Position numbers and translations under genes: made by a program. Of a stretch of 64,000 bases of DNA, positions 14,042 to 23,301 are shown piece by piece. The notes under the pieces were generated by a model, which did not search any database, was not told where the DNA came from, and saw only the letters and a list, made by a program, of their open reading frames with translations. This DNA comes from Endothia cerciana (lineage: Eukaryota; Ascomycota; Sordariomycetes; Diaporthales; Cryphonectriaceae), in assembly GCA_026119935.1 (NCBI GenBank), contig JALRMH010000029.1, positions 1-64,000 of the forward strand, given 5' to 3'. The stretch's first letter is position 1; each line of letters begins with the position of its first letter.

Positions 14042-14388
14042 ACAACCAACAGCCCAGGCAAGAGGGTCAGCTGTCTTGCGTCGCTGTGCAACTTGTCCAT
14101 ATCTGCCAGCTGGCCAGCCTCAACTCATGGCTACCGTGCCGCCAGACTATAATATCTCATCAGGCGTGTCAGGCTTTGGGCTTTCGGATCGCGAGACTTA
14201 TCTTCCAAGTGCCCAACAACCTCTAGACGTTCCGTATCATTGTGGACTCGCAGCCTCAGCAACCTCCACATCGCATTCGCCCACCAGTTCAATACCCAGG
14301 TAGTCCACCTCTTCAGACGACCCCAATCTTAAACATGATGTGTAAAGGAGCGCGGTGATGGCAATCATCAGTTGGAGTGGTCTTCTTG

Positions 14389-14560
14389 CAGGTGAAACAG
14401 AACGCCTTCAATGCTGTGTTCATTGAATTCTCCACTACGCACGACCTCAACGATGCCGTAGCCGAGGTGTGCCCCAGGGGTCGTACAACCTGAAGCTCAT
14501 GGCTGCCTCCCGCTCGATTAAGGACATGGGTGGTGACGTGGAGCAGGTGGGGGAGAAGCA
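14389..14560 (+). pseudogene. Unidentified coding relic with frameshift
   Basis: After a good acceptor (TTCTTGCAG) the plus strand reads AFNAVFIEFSTTHDLNDAVAEV. The sense then continues one base out of frame as QGSYNLKLMAASRSIKDMGG. The two parts join smoothly if one base is restored near 14470, which suggests a frameshifted gene fragment. No start and no recognisable family. Antisense frames across it look like shadows. Confidence 0.3.
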
Positions 14561-15056
14561 AGTTACGAGGGAGAGCAGTGGGTTAAGATGGCCGGCCTGA
14601 TGCGTCAGGTGGGCATGGGGCAACTGGATGTGATGTATGAACATGATGAGATATGGCATTGGCATGTTTGTGATAGACATCAAGGGTCGATATGGAGAGA
14701 CGAGGCTGTGGTGCATAGTTGTTGTGCAAATGTGGGTTTGTTTAACCTCTCTACTCCTCCGTGGTTTGAGACAAGGATGGAAAGCTTGAGATGCGGCTGT
14801 AGTCATGGACCCTGAGAAAACTTTACTACCATAGGTCATTGGGTACTTCGAGGGCTCGTGGATGGAGGAAAAGACGGACCAAGAAGATTATTTTGTTGTA
14901 GGAATTCAGAGCCTTCAATTACCAGTCTACACCTGATACCACCACCTACGCGGAACCACTATGTATCTCTATTGCAGACCACTATCCGATGACTTAATGA
15001 CTAGCCCCTCGATGACCTTTCAGTCAGTATCAGATGTGATCAATCCGCCCATCCCA

Positions 15057-15685
15057 TTAGTCAAAAGCGTCATCCTCAACATCCATGTCCCCATAAGGAC
15101 CCCAAACCCACGGAGATGGAGTGTCTCCCAAGTTCCATGGATCGGGAGAATATTCGTCGTCCCAAGGATCGGACGAACCCTCTTCTTCTTCCCAAGGAAT
15201 GTCGTCGTCCCCGTCAAGGTCATCCCCATGAGGCCGTCTGTGGCTGGATGGTGGTAAATCATGATGAGACCCAGGGGAGCCATGCCCACACGGGCCATCT
15301 TCACCAGAATGGCTATGAGTTCTTCCCTGTGTGGTGAAATATCAGCCGTGCTTACATTGTAGAAATCTTGGCCAATGGCAGGGCCTGTGAGAACGCCAGG
15401 CAGCGTATGTGACTGTACCAAACTCACATGCTCATGTTCATGATGATGCTCATGCGCATGCTTGTGCTCATGTGCATGCTTGTGCTCATGCGAGTGGTGA
15501 TGTTTGCCTTCAGTGTGATGGTGAGATCCGTTCCAGTGATGGGCAACAGGGCCCTTCAAGGCCCGAGCCGCAGGGGGAGCGAGGGCTGAAGCATCGTCAT
15601 TCCCATCCTCGCGGGTAGCAATGCCGCTGATGGGATTGGCCGAGACCGTGCCGACGAACAAGATGCAGAATAGAGTCAGCTTCAT
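15057..15685 (-). CDS. Secreted His-rich protein with acidic C-terminus
   Basis: Two exons, 15685-15428 and 15326-15057, encode 175 residues. The intron has a strong GTGAGT donor, a GCTGAT branch-like site and a CACAG acceptor. An unspliced frame stays open to 15020, but the spliced frame gives a coherent acidic tail and is preferred. Residues 1-16 form a signal peptide, cleaved near VSA-NP. Residues about 50-86 are a chain of HHH, HEH and HKHAHE units. After the splice comes GRTHSHSGEDGPCGHG, then an Asp/Glu/Trp/Pro-rich tail with DDLDGDDDIPWEEEE. The composition suggests extracellular binding of divalent metal. I know no named family for it, and it might be an effector or a metal scavenger. 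A TATA box lies about 145 bases upstream. Confidence 0.75.
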
Positions 15686-15830
15686 TTTCGTCCAATGTTG
15701 ATAGCACGGGACAGGTTTCTAATTGCGTAAGGCGATCTGTGCAGATTCGTATGAATTGTGAGAAGGGCTCAGAAGGTTTGTCGAGCGTGGACTGGAGAAA
15801 ACTAGCACAGGAGAATGCAGACTGCTGCGC

Positions 15831-15840
15831 CCTTTATATA
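15831..15840 (-). promoter_or_regulatory. TATA box
   Basis: TATATAAAGG on the minus strand, about 145 bases before the start codon of the His-rich secreted protein at 15685. A canonical TATA box points to a regulated promoter. Confidence 0.55.
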
Positions 15841-16639
15841 TGGAGAGAGCAGAGCTTGATCGCTTTGCAGAGCTGGCTTGGTCTTGGGCCACAAGCAAGG
15901 TCCCCAACAAGTGAGGTATTCTGCCTCGCTTCCGTAACTGCTTGTTGCCGTAGGCCACCGCTCACATCCTTCCACCGTCCATGTCTCGGAGCCTCGATGC
16001 ACATAGAGACAGAGGTAGTGATGAAGGCGTCGTCAGCTGGGGGAGGACAACTCCACCCGTCTTGGTACACAGAGTCTACAATACCACGCAAAGGCGAACC
16101 ACGTCGACCTGGTTAAGCGAACCGACCGCTGCGAGCCTATACATGTGCTGTGATTTCCCCCATTCGGTCAGATTCTCGGGGTTAGTGATACTGCCTTCGG
16201 CATCATATTCCGAAAGTCAACATCCTACGCACTCGGTGCCATGCTCAAGCTGTACAGATGGGATAATAGGGGGTTACGCATGTTGAGAGATGAGCGCGGA
16301 CGAGCGTAAGGAATCGCTTTGTAGATTCAGATTTATGCTAGGAAACACAGTTCTCCGAGACAATCATAACTTGCGTTGGTGCCGATGGCTAGCAGGCCTA
16401 CGTCTAGACCAGAGGTCGGACCAGACCACAGCTCGTGGTGGTGTGTGCACTCTCGAGAGTGATTAGCAGTAGTGGCTGACATCAAGCAGCCAGCATCGCA
16501 TAAGGAACTCGACTTGCTTGTGATGAGCATTGATCGTATAAAATTGAGGGTTGGTGGCCATATGTTCACATGATTTCTCTGCATTGAGCACGACTCTAAT
16601 GAACTCATCCTTCAAAATCCTCGATGGGAATGTTCTCCG
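15841..16639. other. Intergenic, nothing seen
   Basis: No coding frame with recognisable content. It contains the upstream region of the His-rich gene and the 3' flank of the amidase relic. Confidence 0.5.
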
Positions 16640-18200
16640 CGGAACTATTCCTGGATGTTGGTGTTTGCCCTCTGCCCATTCGCCTTGTTCCGTAGGTCCT
16701 CGATAGCGGCTTGCGGATCCCGCCAGCTTGTCTTCTTTCCAAGCCCCCGTGTTGTAAAGAGAGACCGGCAGGCATACCGTACGTATCCAAAACGATGGGG
16801 GAAACAGGTGATAGGATATCCAGCTTGTGCAGCGTACTGTTGCCCTATTCCCCGCCTGTCGAAGAACAGCAATGCGTCTAGTCCCTGTTCCTCACCAGGG
16901 TGCTTGTTGTCACCCGGGTGTTGTAATCGTCAACTGAGTCCTGCATTAATAATACCATTTTCTCGGGTCTGCTTCTGAATATGGAGCCAGGGGCCCCCAT
17001 GATAAACGGAACTTTCCCGCCCACGGGCCATGACCAATTCGTGAGAATTGACCTGTCCGTCAGGGAATGCGGGTAAGACTCCTTTCAAACCTCCTTCGGT
17101 CCCAGCACTCTCTTGGCTGTACCCGACCACGTCTTCGACATTGCGAGCCGAGGACTCTTGGAGGTAATCCGTAAGGTATGAGTTGATACCATTATAACCA
17201 TCGACCCTAGCCACAGTCCACCTCCGATGTCCAGTAACCTCCATGTTCCCAGCCCCATGTTCCTCCCCCGTTAGTCCTCTCGTCAATGCTAGGAAGTTCG
17301 GGGCTGAAAAACCTCCGCACCGGCTACTCCGATGGCATCAATGGCTCTCTCGGCAAGCGTCCGGCAAGAAGCAGGAACACGGTCCCAGCACCGACGAAGT
17401 ATGGGAAGACCAGAGCGCGCGCCTTGGAGAGCCTCAGGCGTCGCCAGGTGGTCCATGTAGCTCCCTGCACATTCCTGCCCTGGGATCGGGTGTGCATCCT
17501 CTGGATCACGCCCGGCGATGGCGTCCGGGGCTCAGCACCGCGCCAGCCCACATTTCTGCCAAAAGAGCCAACAGAATCCATATTGTGACTGACCGGTATC
17601 ACTCCGCCACGTGAGGTGAGGCCGACCGTTGGTTCTGGTACCAACCACGCCGCTGGCGCTCGCCGGGCCAATGATCGACGGGGTCTGTCTCCGTGCCGTA
17701 GGAAGGGCGGCACCAGGTTCGCAGAGACGGCCACTGCCGAGCCGGAGCTCGATCCGCAGGGCGACCTACGGAGGTCAAAACGGATTCCGGACCTGGCCAC
17801 CCCTCGGGCTGAACCCGGTGGGGGTGTTCCTTTGACCGTAAGGGAGGCCCACCCGCCCACGTCGGCCTTGCCGGTGATGACCGCTCCCGCTCTTCGGAGC
17901 TTGGACACGGTGAAGGCGTCCTTGCACGGCACGCTACCGAGCAGTGCCCACGAAGCAGCAGCTGTTTACATGGCATCTTTTGTGGCGATATCATCACTGA
18001 GGAGGACCGCCATCCCATGGACGGGGGCCTCCTCGCCGAGGGTCTTTGCAAGTGCTACGGCATCAGGATTGACTTCGATGACCGCCTCGAGGTAGGGGTT
18101 TGTTGTTCCGATCCGCTCGAGACAGCAGTGGACGTACTCATATGATGAGGAGTGGCCTGGGGGACAGGTGTTCCTGAAGCTGGCTGACAGTGACCCCGGA
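16640..18200 (-). pseudogene. Degenerate amidase-signature hydrolase
   Basis: Pieces of one amidase-signature enzyme lie in order along the minus strand in different frames. The N-terminal part has YLEAVIEVNPDAVALAKTLG and VLLSDDIATKD. The signature region has DLRRSPCGSSSGSAVAVSANL and GGVIPVSHNMDSVGSFGRN. A middle part has YNGINSYLTDY, and a C-terminal part has GIGQQYAAQAGYP and AAIEDLRNK. Frames change at several points, for example after SANL, where a shifted frame continues as SIIGPASASGVVG. The lysine of the Ser-Ser-Lys triad, expected in the VLLKDNIAT motif, is serine here (codon at 17998-17996), so it is inactivated in sequence as well. The family normally hydrolyses amides and runs to about 500-600 residues. 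Family identity is strong; functional state is clearly broken. Confidence 0.85.
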
Positions 18201-20548
18201 AATATCATGGGCCGTTTAGTTGGAGGCGTTTCGAACAATGCCGGTAGTTTGGAGTTCGGCTGTGGATTGTCCACGTAGTCAGAATGCGGCCATGCTAACA
18301 CTAGGAGAGCCTCATAGGCGTGTTGGAAAAGCACTGGTGGGCGAAATTTTGGTCCACCATTTTCAATTCCACGCCCTGCCTCTCGAGGGCACCTGGGCTG
18401 GTCGCTGTGCGGGGCTTCGCACCCCTCAGACCTGCAGGTTGGGTGTCCTTCGTCTGTGAGGGCGTTCCAACAACATCAGGAACGCGATGGTCGGACGGAA
18501 CACGGCCCAGGACAAAACCGCCCAGACCCAACCTGCGGTCGGATTTGGCAGAGCCAGGGGACCCGGCAGCTCTCAAGAACTATGCAGGACCTATTTAAAA
18601 CAAATATGAGAGCCTGGGTCCAGGTGATAAGCGGCATTTTCAAAGCCCGCCTTGATATCCTCGGATGCCGTTTCCAAGACAGGACGGCCCGTCGTTCTCG
18701 TGCTCTACAAAGCCCCCAGCCGAAGCCTCCCGAACAGGTACTATCGCACAGCGGGACGGAGATTGCTGCCAGGTCTGACGGTGGCAGCAAGACCGCAGGG
18801 AGGGCTCGGAAACGCAGGTTGTGGTCCTGACGGCAATATCCTGCGTCTTCCCGGCTCCTCTCGCTGATCGCCAGCTACCATGGGATGATCGTCGCCGGAT
18901 TCGTCGATGGGGCAAGCCTGACACTCTTGGGGTTCTGGCAGGTTGCCCTGCCCACAGGCTACACTTTGTGCCGGCGCTATGGTACTAGTCATGATGCGGT
19001 CCATGATGAGCAGTGAATAATAGTTAATGAGCACGTATCATGGGGCCAGGTGGCCCCCCCCTCTCGATACACGAGTAGGTAATCACACCGAGTCCGCTTC
19101 TCGAAAGGCGGCACTTTCCGCCAGGCCCCAGCCAGGCCCCAGCCAGGACACGGGTCGCCACGTGAGAGTGAATGGACGCCGGACAGGCGAGCATGAACGA
19201 TTCAGGATGTTTCATTCCCCACCAGGGTTGACGAAAGCCTCGAGGCACTCGGGTGCTGGGCATTGGTCGGCAGGCAGTGCTATGGAGTGTTTGCCAAGGC
19301 GGCGGTGAGGCCGAACCTAAGCTCACAGCCAAAGCACAAAGCTACATACAGCCCGTCTACAACCCGTGGGTCTGGGAGGGGACGCATAGGGACACATCTC
19401 CTGACACGTTCTCTTTTCCTTTTTTTTTTTTTTTCTCTTCTTCTTTTTCTTTCTCTTCTTTTTTTTCCTCCTCCTCCTGCCCCCCCACCCCCTTTTTTTT
19501 TATCTTTCCCTTTTTTTTCCATCTTCCTTTTCCTTTCTTCCTTTTCCTTTCTCCCTCTTCCCCCAGCTGCCATATTGTAAACATCAATCGGCCCCCAATG
19601 GGTTAAATTAATCTGTCCGTGTCCTCCCCCCCCCCTCCCCCTACGGCTGAGGGTTTGGAAACGACCAATGTGAACCCCTGTGCAGCCGCCCACCGCCCGT
19701 TCCATGACCCCATCCGTTCCGTGCGCATAAGCCGGGTCTCACAGCCCTGCAGCATTGTCTCAAGACCCCAGGAAATAGCGCGATTTTCGTCGCCACATAA
19801 AGCGTCTGTGAGCGCCAACACACACACACATACTTGCCTAAGTACACATATTAAGATCCCGCCGACGGGGCCTGGACGGGACTCGGGTATGCAGGACTTC
19901 TTTTTTGGGGAGGGAGGGAGGGAGGAAGGGAAGGGAAGGGAAGGGGGGGGGACGGGGCTGCGTCAGTAGTTTGCCACGGTTACAGGGGAAGACTGGAGGA
20001 GGAGAAAGAAGAAGAAGAAGAAATCAGACCACTTGTATGCTCGATTTGGGCGAGGACTGACTAGGCCCTATATGATATGTAGACAAGAAGGGTCCTGCCC
20101 AAGCCGTGCCTGTAAACAACGCCGCTCGTCCCAACTTCACCTTTTCCCCATATTTCAGGTAGTGTAGTAAGGACCGTCCTCACCATCCCCGGTCCCTTGT
20201 CTTCTTCAGGTCGCGCCCGTCCCGGGAGCTCAATCATCTTCCTGTCAAGTCGCACCCTTCTCCGACCCCTTCCAGGTGCTGAGCCGTGACGATTCGATCC
20301 GCAGCCCGGATACCTAGCCATACCACACCGCTCAGCCTCGGCATCGACACGTCCTTCGAGCCAGGGAGCGACGTCCACAGCACCAACCCTTCCACAAGTC
20401 ACAAGTGGGGATCCGGAGACCAGGAGGGCCAAAGCCGAGTTCCTCGCAGCGCTCCTGGGCGCCCAGGCCGACGCACTCATCCACCGGCCCCCGTCGTACA
20501 CCATCACCACCACCATCACCACCACCACCATAAACTCACCTCGGGAAG
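18201..20548. other. Intergenic with long pyrimidine tract
   Basis: No supported gene. It holds the upstream flank of the amidase relic, a pyrimidine-rich low-complexity stretch at about 19410-19563, GGGAA-type repeats around 19909-19949, and a CAC/CAT-rich repeat at 20500-20531 just before the next start codon. Confidence 0.5.
19410..19563. repeat. T/C low-complexity tract
   Basis: About 150 bases of almost pure T and C with CTT- and TTTTCC-like units. It yields poly-Phe/Ser ORFs on plus and Lys/Glu ORFs on minus that I do not accept as genes. Confidence 0.85.
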
Positions 20549-21040
20549 ATGTCCAACCCGGACTCAGCCTCGCGGTCCAAGTCCCCCTCCACCTCCGCCT
20601 CCCCCGGCGGTAAGACCACCACATCCCCCCCGCCGCGCCGGGGCCGCGGTGGCCCGGGGGGTCCCGTGCCCGTGACGCGGACGGGCCCCGCGGCCGGCAC
20701 CCTCAACATCGACATGTCGAACCTGCGCATCGACAACGACACGGCGTCGGTGGCCTCGACGGGCATCACCAGCAACACCACGGGCACGGGCAGCAGCAGC
20801 GCCCGGCGGAGGCGCAGGAGGAGGAACAACAACAAGGGCGGGAATAATAACGCGGGCGCGCTCGCGACGATGGAGGGCGGGACGGGGTTCGGGAAGATAC
20901 CGCCGATACCGAGCTCCTCCAAGGGCGGGGGCAAGGGCGGCGGGAAGAAGCCGGCCAAGCTGAAGATCGGGCTGGATCTGAACCTGGAGCTGGAGCTGAA
21001 GGCGAAGATAGGGGGTGATCTCACGCTGAGCATGGTGTAG
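20549..21040 (+). CDS. Small low-complexity protein, LDLNLELELKAKI type
   Basis: An ATG at 20549 opens a 163-residue protein. The first 115 residues are Ser/Pro/Gly/Arg-rich and look disordered, with a basic run of seven arginines followed by Asn/Lys that could act as a nuclear signal. The last 35 residues contain KLKIGLDLNLELELKAKI and then GGDLTLSM. Short fungal proteins with this amphipathic alternating Leu/acidic ending are, from memory, common and uncharacterised. A GTAAG inside codons 22-23 could be a donor, but no intron is needed. The stop directly abuts possible donors, so a splice to the next downstream frame is conceivable, although the phases do not match cleanly. Function unknown. 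Confidence 0.6.
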   Translation: MSNPDSASRSKSPSTSASPGGKTTTSPPPRRGRGGPGGPVPVTRTGPAAGTLNIDMSNLRIDNDTASVASTGITSNTTGTGSSSARRRRRRRNNNKGGNNNAGALATMEGGTGFGKIPPIPSSSKGGGKGGGKKPAKLKIGLDLNLELELKAKIGGDLTLSMV

Positions 21041-21271
21041 GTCCCCGTAAACCCCCCCCCCCCTCCCACCCCCAAGAAAAATCCTTTTCCATACCCCCTC
21101 GAGAGACCTCTTCCCAGCACGTGGCTGACCGAGACGGGGGGAAAAAAAATGAAGGAGTGACTAAAATGGGGACCTCAACCACACAGGCTCGAAGAAAGAC
21201 CCAAGCCGCGCAGCTGCCCCGAGCTGCCGCTCCCGGGGGAGGGCGAGGAGCTGGTCACGGAGCTCTTCTAC

Positions 21272-21628
21272 ATGCGCGTCGGCACGCTGCGGTTCAGAAG
21301 GCGGTGGATTGATCCAGACGCCGTGCTGCGGGGCCAGGTGTTCCTGACCGCTCTTTCCGCGCTGCTGCTGCTGGGCGTCGGGTTCGTGGTGGGCTGGTTC
21401 GCCTCGCGGGTCGCGATGGGCGGGATGGGGATGGGGATGGCGGGCCCGGCGGTATCGTTTGGCAGCGGGGACGAGTATGGCTTGGGGGGTGCGGTGGTGT
21501 CCACGCCTTGGCTTGATGGCGTCGTTGGTGGTGGTGGTGGTGGTGACCGGTGTGAGTGTGACTGCGACCAGATGTACACCGTGGACCTGGGGCCCAGACC
21601 GCTGAATAATTCGTCTTCCCTGTCCTAA
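21272..21628 (+). CDS. Small single-pass membrane protein
   Basis: An ATG at 21272 gives 118 residues with a basic start, a hydrophobic helix at about residues 23-43 (VFLTALSALLLLGVGFVVGW), then a Gly/Met-rich tail with a CECDCD motif. The frame stays open upstream to a stop near 21160, and a CACACAG acceptor sits near 21187. The true protein may therefore begin earlier, with an extra segment reading PELPLPGEGEELVTELFY. It could be the second exon of the gene ending at 21040, but that join needs a phase change, so I keep them apart. No family recognised. Confidence 0.45.
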   Translation: MRVGTLRFRRRWIDPDAVLRGQVFLTALSALLLLGVGFVVGWFASRVAMGGMGMGMAGPAVSFGSGDEYGLGGAVVSTPWLDGVVGGGGGGDRCECDCDQMYTVDLGPRPLNNSSSLS

Positions 21629-23301
21629 TACTTACCCTATATCATGAAAGAAGCAGCCGCGCGGGAATAAAGAGATAGCTGGAACGACCGACGAGCTCCT
21701 CCGCAGGCGTGTGCCAGCCACGGTCCCCATCCCCGCGCCGTGACAACTATGTACGAACGCAGCCACGGCCGAGATTCGTATCAAGCGGCCCCACGGTTCC
21801 GGCGCCGTGCACCCTGGGGACGGGCAGCCTGTGGGTCAGTGAATCCTCGCTGTGCTATGTAGGACATCCTGTTGGGTACGGTGCTGCCCCTTCACGATGC
21901 CTGGCCTGTTGGAGGCTGTATCGTGCATGCCAAGCTAGACCTACCCGGGCTCCCGGTCCCGCGGGCGAAAGCGCGAAGGGCCGAGGTGGATCAGCGGGTG
22001 CAGCCCCTTTCGGCTCCTCTTCCTCTCCTCTGTCCCGGCCATCACAAACCAGTCCAGTCGACGGGGCACCCAATAACACACACCCCCCGGGCCCCCCATC
22101 ACGGGTGGGCAGCCGGGGCAGGTAGACCCCCTATGGGGCTTGGGAGTTTCCTTGGCTTGCGCATCCTCCGATCAGGCTTGGTTCCCTCTGGTTCCACTCC
22201 CGAATCGAAGTGATCGAAGGTGATGCTGGGTAGTGAGGCCGCAGGTACGGGAATTTTCAGGATTGAACGACTCAAAACAAGAGTCTCTTCCCTCCCCCCC
22301 CCCTCTTTTCCGAGGGAGGTGGACTCCCCGTCTGCGGCTACGGTCGGTTCGACCTCATGATGGGGCTCATTCCGCCATAAGAGGGTGCGTTTATATACCA
22401 TAGTAGAGTATCTACTCGGGCCGCAGTCGCTGCCAAGGTGGCCGCGGCAGCACCGCGGGAGTCATGCAGGACCGGCTGCTATTCCGTACATGGCCCTCCT
22501 CGACGCGAAGGAAAAGCCCCCCCCCCCCCCTTTCCCCAAGAAAGGGCAGCGAGAGCCGGAACGAGAGAGAAGGCCGGGGGGGGGTGAGGTTGGAAGAAAG
22601 CATGCAGGACCGCCGGCCATGTATGCAGCCGCAGTGGGCCGGCTGCCCGGCAGCGATTGATGAGGGTGGGAAGAGAGACACGATTGTTTCCGCGTTGGGC
22701 CCAGGGGGGGGGGGGGCGTTTATCGCAACGCGGGGCCGTCACCCTAGGGCTTTTATCTTTTGACCCTTTCTTTTTTTTCTTTTTCTTTCTTTTTCTTCTT
22801 TTTTTGCCTCCTAAAATTTTTATTTTATTCCCACCGGCTAGGAGACGGTGAGCAGTTCTGAAGCTTCCTACCCCCTGACTGGATTTGCCATCAGTGGCAG
22901 ATGTTGTTTGTGGGTCCCCTTGAAGAAATACCTGCCTCCTGCTTGTCACACGTTGGGCTGCGCTCACGCAGACAGGGCGTCGTTGACATCTCCGATCTTG
23001 CGTCTTCGGCGTTTGCGAAGGCAGTTCGTGATCTGCCATCCTTCGGTCTTTGTACTTTACTGATAAAGTCTGTCCACTGCCAGCGGGGGAGAGAGCCTGG
23101 TATAGTGGTCGAACCCACAGCCTCTCCGCGTCATTTCCCCCCCCTCACGACTGCTTCAACAGCAGCCTCGCACTCACCCGAGAATCGCTTATAGGCCCAG
23201 CCACCGGGCACGACCTCGCATATCGAGACGGACCACCACCGTCAGGGAGGGGTTTTTTTTTTTTTTTTTTTTTTTTTTTCCCGGCGAGAGGACAGTACAT
23301 C
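21629..23301. other. Intergenic upstream of the MFS gene
   Basis: No supported gene. C runs occur at 22509 and G runs at 22706, and there is a T/C tract at 22767-22806. A T run of about 29 bases at 23251-23279 lies directly in the leader of the MFS gene. Confidence 0.5.

Larger units (their letters stand above)
4190..15056. other. Gene-poor region of about 11 kb
   Basis: Apart from the microsatellites and weak relics listed separately, I see no gene. Open frames are short, start in low-complexity sequence and have no recognisable domain. The first few hundred bases should hold the promoter and leader of the Ras-GAP gene. From about 5.4 to 11.6 kb the DNA carries many C/G runs. From about 12.2 to 13.5 kb it becomes more AT-rich. 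The mix suggests old, degraded repeats rather than a coding cluster. Confidence 0.55.
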
